Shown here one piece after another: positions 57,350 to 64,000 of a stretch of DNA of 64,000 nucleotides. Location: NCBI GenBank assembly GCA_963763095.1, contig CAVXNR010000005.1, positions 1-64,000 on the forward strand, written 5' to 3'. The notes beneath the pieces were generated by a model that was not told where the DNA came from, searched no databases, and saw only the letters and a list, made by a program, of their open reading frames with translations. Position 1 is the first letter of the stretch. Each line of letters opens with the position of its first letter. The stretch comes from CAVUCH01 sp963763095. Lineage in GTDB: Bacteria > Acidobacteriota > Vicinamibacteria > Vicinamibacterales > JAENWD01. The translations under genes were made by a program, and so were the position numbers.

Positions 57350-60300
57350 ATGGCCGAGTTCGGTGAGCTCCGCGAGCGCCTGCAGCAGGTGCGCGAGCAG
57401 CTTCAGGCAACGGCAAGCGGGCTGGCCGGCGCACGTGAGCAGCTGCGGCGCGTCGAGGCGCGCCAGCAGGAGCTCGCGCGCGTGTTCGATCCTGGCGTGC
57501 CCGCGCAGGCCGCCGAGCGCGAGCGCCTCGAGGCGGAGAGAGGGCGCGTCGAAGCCGAGTTGAGGCGGTTGGGCGACGCAAGCGTCGAGGCGGCCAAACG
57601 CGAAGCCTCGTTGCGCGCCGAGTTCGCGGATTTCTCGGACCCCCGCACCGCTGCCGCGCAGTTGAACGACACCACCCCCATCCTGCTGATGCCCGTTCGA
57701 CTGGAGACGCGCTTCAAGGAGGTGCAGCTGCCGGGCGCCGCCGCCCCGACACCTCAACTCTGGGTGCGCATCTATCCGGACGACTGCTGGGTCGATGCAT
57801 TCGATCCACGGCTCACCGAGTCGGAGGCAGCGGGCGCACGCGCGTACTGGATCGCGATGTGGGAAGCGGGCGGCGTCGAGCAGCAGGAGCGTGCCGCATG
57901 GCGGTCGCTGGTGCGCAGCTACGGCGCCGGACGGGCGGCGTGGATCGTGGAGCAGTTCACGCCGGTGAACCTCGCGCAGAAGCCGAAGAAGGCCCGCGCG
58001 GATGACGTTGTTCTGACGATTGCGACCGAGACGCCTCTCTCATCCGCCGAGCAAGCGGCCGCGGCCGCGTTCTGGCGGCAGGCGTGGCTGGCGGACGGCG
58101 ACGCAGCGAAGCTGACCGCCGCGCACGCCGCGCTCACGACCGCTGTCGGTGCTGCGCGTGCCGCGCAGATCCTTGCCCGTTATCGGCCTGACAACTTCGA
58201 GACGCCGCTCGCCGAGGGCATCGATCGGCAGGCGGTTACCGTCCTGGTGGCGCAGGTTGTCTTCGCCGCGCCCGACATCAGAGAGCAGGCATGGTCGGGG
58301 GCGCCCGCGGTCACGATCCTGCCGGATCGGTTCGTCTTCGTCGGGTACAGCAGCGTCCGAGCCGCCTGTCATCGCGCTCGGACAGCCCGTGCCATCGTCC
58401 GTGATCGTCGCGCCGGATCCCTCGGCTCCCGCCGAGGAGCAGCTGCGGCAGGACGCTTCCGGCAATCTGATCTTCCCGGAGCAGCTCGCGTGGATTGCCG
58501 ACTTCGAGAAGGCCGAAGCAATCGGCATGGCAATCAGGGTCGAGCTCTCCGAGGCGCAGCGCGCGACGGGCTTCGATCGCGTCCTCGTCGCCGGATTGCG
58601 GGTGAGCGCAGACGAGAAGGTCGGCCAGACGGAGCTCGAGACGCTGCTTCGGCACCACGCGTGCAGTCGCTCAGGCCTGAGCCTGCTTCCGCAGGGTACC
58701 CCCACCAACAACACGGATGTGGTGCAGGCCGGCGGCACGGACGTCGAGACCGACGCGAGCCGACCTGCCCGCGACGCTGCCGACGAGAGCTTCGATGATC
58801 GCAAGGTGCCGCTGTTCACGACCGCATCCACGTTCCTCGACAGGAAGGACGGACAGTGGCTCGCGGAAGCGCTGGGCGTGGACCCGTCGCTGTTCGCGCA
58901 CGTGCATCATGCGGACGGCACCGACCAGTCCACCTCGCGCGCCATGGGCGTTGCGCTCTGGCCGGCCACGATGGGTTACTGGATGGAATCGATGATGGCG
59001 CCCGTGTTCCCGCAGGCCACTGTCGAGGTCGCGCGCACGTTCTTCACCCGCTATGTCGTCGCGTCAGGCTCGGCCCCCGCGGTCCGCATCGGATCGCAGC
59101 CGTACGGGATCCTGCCGACCGCCGCGGTTTCGCGGATGCGGTGGATGTTCCTCGACGACGAGGCGGCCGCGCGGGATCCGCTGTTCATGTTCTGCCACCG
59201 CATGTACCCGATCGTGCGGTCGATGCAGCAAGACTGGCGCGCGCAGGCGGCACACGTCGCCTTCACCGGAAAGCCCGGCGATCCGCACCAGATGCTGCTC
59301 GACATCCTCGGTCTGCATTCGGGATCCGTCGAGTGGTACTCACGGCTTGCCGAGACGCAGATCACGCTGTTCAACCGGTTGAACCTGCAGGGATTTGGCG
59401 ACCAGAGCACGGCAATCTTCGAGGTCGCGCAACGCCAGAATGCCCTGGACCTGCTCGTCAACCTCGGCTTCGGAGGCGCCGGTGCGCCGAGGATTCTCGA
59501 TCACGTGTTCTCGGCCGCGCCACAGCTGCTCAAGGGCGGAGTGGTGGACGACCGCCCGCTCTCGGAACTGGAGGGGATCAGGCCCTACACCACGGCCGGC
59601 GCCAACTACATCGAATGGTTGATCGACGCCTCCACATCGCTCGAGCGTCTGTACGTGCAGGGTGACTTCATCGGAGGGCAACCTCCGGCTGCACTGCTCT
59701 ACCTGCTGCTGCGCCACGCGCTGCAGCTCGCGTACCACGAGGCGAGCGTTGGCCTGCACCAGATGGTTGGCATCTATAGCCCTGAGCGCGCGGCCGCCGC
59801 TCGCATCGACCAACCCATCATCCACGTGGGCACCGCGTCGGAGGTGAGCGAGAGCCGGTACGAGCCGCTCTTTGCCGTGCAGCCGTCGATCTCAGGACTG
59901 GGCAGCACGGTTACCGTTGGCGAGTTCATCGGCTCGCGCCTGCGCGAGCTGGGACCCGCGTCGCACCTGCGGGAGCAGATCGATGCGCTCCAGCGGTTGA
60001 AGGCGCAGCCCACGGCACGCCTCGAGCGTGCGTTCGCGGACCATGTGGATTGCTGTTCGTACCGCCTCGACGCGTGGCTGCTCGCTCTCGTGAATTACCA
60101 GCTTGCCACTATGCGGCGCACGCATGAAGGGCAGGAAGGTCCGTCGCGCCAGGGAGTCTACCTCGGGGCATATGGATGGCTGGAGGACGTGCGTCCGAAG
60201 AGTCAGCCCTCATCGCCCGTGACACTCGATGACCCCGATCTGGCGGCTGAATTCGCGGATGCTGGCGGCACGCCGCTCGTTCGAGACACGGGGAACCAGG

Positions 60301-62939
60301 GGTTCGTGCACGCACCCTCGCTCAACCAGGCCGTGGCGGCGGCCGTCCTGCGCAACGGCTACATCTCCACGGCGACCGCAGACACGCACGACACGCTGGC
60401 GGTCAACCTCACGTCGGAGCGCGTGCGCACGGCCATGAGCCTGCTCGAGGGCATTCGCGCCGGGCAGGGGCTGGGCGACCTGCTCGGCTACCAGTTCGAG
60501 CGTGGCCTTCACGACAGGCACGGGGTGGCGGAGGTGGACAAGTTCATCTACCCGCTCCGGAAGGCGTTTCCGCTCCGCGCCGATCGCCTGCAGTCCACCG
60601 CCACGCCCGAAGGCGTGCCGATCGAGGCGATTGAAGCCCGCAACGTGATCGACGGGCTGGCGCTCGCCGAACACATCAATGCCACGGGGGCGCGGCAATA
60701 CCCGTTCGGCAAGCCTGGGTTGCCGACGGCCAGCGATACGGAATCCGCAGCGATCTCCGCGGAGGCGGACCGCCTGCTGGCGTCCTGCGATGCGCTTTCG
60801 GACCTGGCGCTCGCGGAAGGCGTGTATCAGGCGGTCGTCGGCAATGTCGATCGAGCCGCCGCCAACTACGACGCGTACGCGCGCGGCGGGCTGCCGCCCG
60901 AACCAGAGATCATCCGAACGCCAGCCTCCGGTTTCGGCCTGACGCACCGGGTCGCGCTGCACCTCGCAGCCGGCGTGGACCCCAACCGATCGCCAGACCC
61001 CGCTCTCGCGATGACCCCGCGCGCGCAGATCGAGCCGGCGATCAACGCGTGGCTGACGACGGTGCTGCCTCCGCTCTCCAGCATCGGCTGCGTCGCCGAG
61101 TTCCACGACGCGGCGGATGGCACCGTGGTCGCCCGTGAAATCACACTCGATCGGCTCGGCCTGCAGCCGGCCGATTTGCTCGCGGTTGCGGGCGGCGCGG
61201 TCGATGCCATCGCAGAGATCGACGACCGGATCGCGGATCTGATCGGCGCGTCTGTGCGCCCTGACCTGCCGCTGTCGATTCGCTATATGCAGAAAGGGTC
61301 CGCGGCGCTCAGCCTGTTCGAGATCCTGCCGCTCGTCCGCAGCCTGCGGTCGCTCACGCTCGGAGCTCGCCCGCTGCGAAGCACGGACCTGTCACTGGCG
61401 AGCGAGGCGCGGTCCGTTCAGGATGCTGCACCGGTGATCGATCGACGGCGTGCGACGCTCGTCGAGGGGGCGATGCGAGGGCTCGCCACCGAGGTGGCCG
61501 CGTTCACAGCCATGCTCGACGGATTGCTGTCCCAGCCGGTTGCAGATGCACTGGTGACGGCGTCTGACAAAGTGGCCGCGGATGTAAGCGCGCTGCTTGG
61601 ACGGGCGGCCCTCTTCGGAGTGCCGCAGACAGGACGCCAGTTCGTTCGCGATTTCAAGCGGCGGCTGTTCGCGGACCTGCTCGGGCAGACGGCGCAGGTC
61701 GTGACCAGATGGAACGCCAGGCTCGCGCTGTTCGATGCGCGGATCGCCGCGCACGACGCGCTCCCGGCCGAGGCGTCCGATGCGGAGCGATTCAGGATCC
61801 TGTCGGAAGCTGAAGTCGCGCTCCGCACGACACCGCTCGTGCCGCGACCGGCGACACCGGCCGCCCTGCGGTCCACCCTGATCGGGACGGGCCGCGGCCT
61901 CGTTCGTGGCCCTGCGCGACCGGCTGGCGGGCCTGCAGCGAACAGAGCGCACGCGCGTGGCCGATCTGCTCGCGGACGTGCGAGCAATCGGATCGCTCGC
62001 GGAGTTCGATCCCGTGCCCTTCTCGCTCGGGGCGCACGAGAGCGCGGTGGTGCACTTCCTCGAGGACGCGCGCGCCGCTGCGGCCAGCGTCGGCCGGGTC
62101 CTCACGCGCCGGCTCGCCGACGCAGCCCCGCACCTGCAGGCGGCGGCCGCGAGCGCGATTCCCGTCGATGCCGCGCGCGAGTTCGAGGCGGCCGCCAAGG
62201 CGCTGCTCGGCGACGACATGGTCGTGGTGCCGGAATTCACGATCGCGGCGTCGCAGGCTGGCGAGCTGGCCAACGCCCTTGCCGCCAGCCGGTCGGGCGC
62301 GCTGTTCGATCACCTCGTGCACCCGGCGAACGAGCGAATCGCCTGCGATCGATTTCCCCGTGGACACGTGGCTCCACGGCGCGGCCCGCGTGCGCGAGCG
62401 CCTGCGGGCATGGGAGCAGGTCACGATTCTCGCCGGCGTGTTCGGCCGCCCCGAGCCGCCGCTCGATGCGCTGCAGCTGCCGCACGTCCCAGACGATCGG
62501 TGGTTCGGGCTCGACGTCCCGGAAGACCGGACCCTCGAGGGCGATCGGTTGCTGTACACGGCGCACTTCGCCGCCCCGTTCGATCCGGCACAGCGCCTGT
62601 GCGGTCTGCTCCTCGATGAATGGACCGAGATGATCCCGGCGTCAGAGGTCGATACCGGGATCGCCGTGCACTACGATCGGCCGAATGCGGAGGCGCCCCA
62701 GACGATGCTGCTCGTAACGCCGACCGAGTTCCGCGGCGCGTGGCAGTGGGACGACATCGTGGACGCGCTGAACGACACGCTCAACCTGGCGAAGCAGCGT
62801 GCCGTGGAGCCCACGCACCTGGCCCAAGCTGCCATACGCCCCGTACCTGCCGGCGACCATCATGGCGAGCCAGGTACGCCAGCTGACCATCGCGGCCAAC
62901 CTCGCCCTGAACAACCAGGTCGTGCTCGCGGGAGAGTAA
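57350..62939 (+). CDS. DUF6603-operon gene 5: giant unrecognised protein with N-terminal coiled coil, multiply frameshifted
   Basis: From ATG 57350, residues 1-95 form a coiled coil (ELRERLQQVREQLQATASGL). Then LNDTTPILLMPVRLETRFKE and LWVRIYPDDCWVDAF follow. Shifts of +1 at about 58352, 61892, 62341 and 62825 join parts including QPYGILPTAAVSRMRWM, LGLHSGSVEWYSRLAETQIT, YGWLEDVRP, FVHAPSLNQAVAAAVLRNGY, LGDLLGYQFERGLHDR and the end LPYAPYLPATIMASQVRQL. Joined length is about 1860 residues. The motif pair VRIETRF and IYPDD at the start and QPYG in the middle are conserved-looking. Cytoplasmic by composition; function unknown. Confidence 0.7.
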
Positions 62940-62940
62940 G

Positions 62941-64000
62941 GTGCCGGATCGATTCATCACGGCAAATCTGAAGGCGGTGCTGGCGGAGCGCGCGACACCA
63001 GCCGTCACGCTTATGGAACCGGCTCGAAGGGCGGCCGCGCGCCGAGACGTTCGAGCGGGCCCTCAGGGCGGAGGTTCGCGACCCGTTGTGGATGCTGACA
63101 CGCCAGTGGCAGGTCGGCGAGTTCCGCGGCGACGATGCGGGGTCGCCAATCGTCGCGAAGGTCCGGGTGCAGACGGCACGGCTGCAGAAGTACGCGGCCG
63201 GTGACGCGACGGCCGAGCCGTTCGATGGGGCGATGCCGTTCGAGACGCGCGTGGAGCAGATGCCCATTCGCCTGGCACACGGTGCGCAGCCGATGTCGCT
63301 CGACATCCGTCTGCTCATGGGCCGCTACTGGCTCAAGCTCGTCGCGCCCCTCGCATCGGCGGCGGCCGCCGAGTACATCGCGGCGTACCCCGTGGATTCA
63401 CCGGATCCACAGCAGCCCGGCGCCGCCCCGATCGTTGCCCATCCGGAATCCTGGGCGGCTGTCGCGGCTGTCGCAGGTCGCGCGATGGACGGCGCGAAGT
63501 TGTACGCGCACCTGAAGAAGGCGGGCGGTCGTGCCTCGGACGGGATCGGCTCGCTCGCCGGGCGGAAAGCGCAGGCGGATGCGCTCGGGGCCCGTTTCGT
63601 CGCCTGGTTCGAACGGTCCTTCGCGCAGCCGTCCGGGCCGGAAGCATGGCTGCCCGATCGCCTCGAATACCAGTTCAGCTGTTCGGCCGCCGATGGCGAG
63701 CACGAGAAGGTTCTCGCCGCCGACGAGTACTCCCGCGGGCAGATCGACTGGTATCAGCTGGACGTGGACCGGTCGCGCGAGCGGCTGGGTGACGCAGCGA
63801 TGCCGTCGCAGGGCGAGTCGGCGCGCACGCTGTCGATGGTCCCGGCGCCGGCAACCTTCGGCGGGATGCCGCATTCACGGTGGTGGACGTTCGAGGAGGG
63901 GAAGACGAACTTCGGCGAGATCAGGCCGGACACCACGGACCTCGCCAAGCTGCTGCTGATCGAGTTCGGCCTCGTGTACGCCAACGACTGGCACATCGTG
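62941..64000 (+). CDS. DUF6603-operon gene 6: unrecognised protein, frameshifted, cut by window end
   Basis: Starts one base after gene 5 (GTG 62941; PDRFITANLKAVLAER). A +1 shift at about 63013 leads to WNRLEGRPRAETFERALRAE, DPLWMLTRQWQVGEFRGDDA then GSPIVAKVRV, YWLKLVAPLASAAAAEYIAA, DRLEYQFSCSAADGEHEKVL and GMPHSRWWTFEEGKTNFGEI. The WMLTRQWQ-GEF-G-DAGSP block looks strongly conserved but no named family comes to mind. The frame is open at 64000. Confidence 0.7.

Noticed and set aside
47459..64000. Contractile injection system or phage tail cluster
   Set aside because: No sheath, tube, baseplate, spike, LysM or AAA+ ATPase signature is visible in any of the six proteins, so this label is not supported.

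Overview
The window is GC-rich, accessory-heavy bacterial DNA. The best guess is a soil or sediment Acidobacteriota of the Vicinamibacteria type. The guess rests on the mix of secreted epoxide hydrolases, several VOC (glyoxalase-fold) proteins, creatininase-like proteins, a winged-helix/TolB-propeller regulator, a PEP-CTERM protein and CARDB/LVIVD secreted proteins. No rRNA, tRNA or universal marker gene is visible, so the assignment is an inference.

Layout. (1) 0-10 kb: two tandem secreted epoxide hydrolases, a cupin, a nitrilase, a DUF302 protein, a SpoIIE-type phosphatase, a Tat-exported alpha/beta hydrolase and a DipZ-like thioredoxin protein, with gene fragments between them. (2) 10-12.6 kb: a ZIP-like transporter, then a graveyard of truncated genes (oxidoreductase, HsdM, creatininase, haloperoxidase). 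(3) 12.8-22.2 kb: a subtilase, VOC proteins, a creatininase homologue, small hydrolases, a methyltransferase, two RibD/DHFR-like proteins and an AAA+/DUF4143 ATPase whose start codon lies in a 13-bp inverted repeat. (4) 22.2-28.3 kb: DNA repair, with dinB overlapping an exonuclease-GIY-YIG fusion and an Ada-AlkA fusion, plus a flavin monooxygenase. (5) 28.5-47.3 kb: regulators and large secreted repeat proteins (BIG2/HYR/beta-helix, Calx-beta/CARDB, LVIVD/FN3), a PEP-CTERM protein, a STAS-kinase fusion, a cupredoxin lipoprotein and a metallopeptidase. (6) 47.5-64 kb: one co-directional run of six very large, mostly unrecognised proteins around a DUF6603 protein. This run is the most novel-looking part of the window and continues past the right edge.

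Two window-wide patterns stand out. First, 5' gene ends (promoter, ribosome binding site and first codons) have been copied and placed in front of unrelated genes. The copied stretch then forms a short leader ORF whose stop overlaps or abuts the next start codon (6505, 11158, 25379 and 44779), or a signal peptide shared by unrelated proteins (3083 and 4463). Second, many otherwise well-conserved genes are broken by frameshifts that almost all go in the same +1 direction. This could be insertion-biased consensus error or something biological; raw reads would decide.

The coherent functional themes are turnover of small organic molecules (epoxide hydrolases, nitrilase, VOC proteins, monooxygenase), alkylation and lesion repair (Ada-AlkA, DinB, exonuclease/GIY-YIG), and cell-surface or secreted repeat proteins. 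The role of the DUF6603 operon is unknown.
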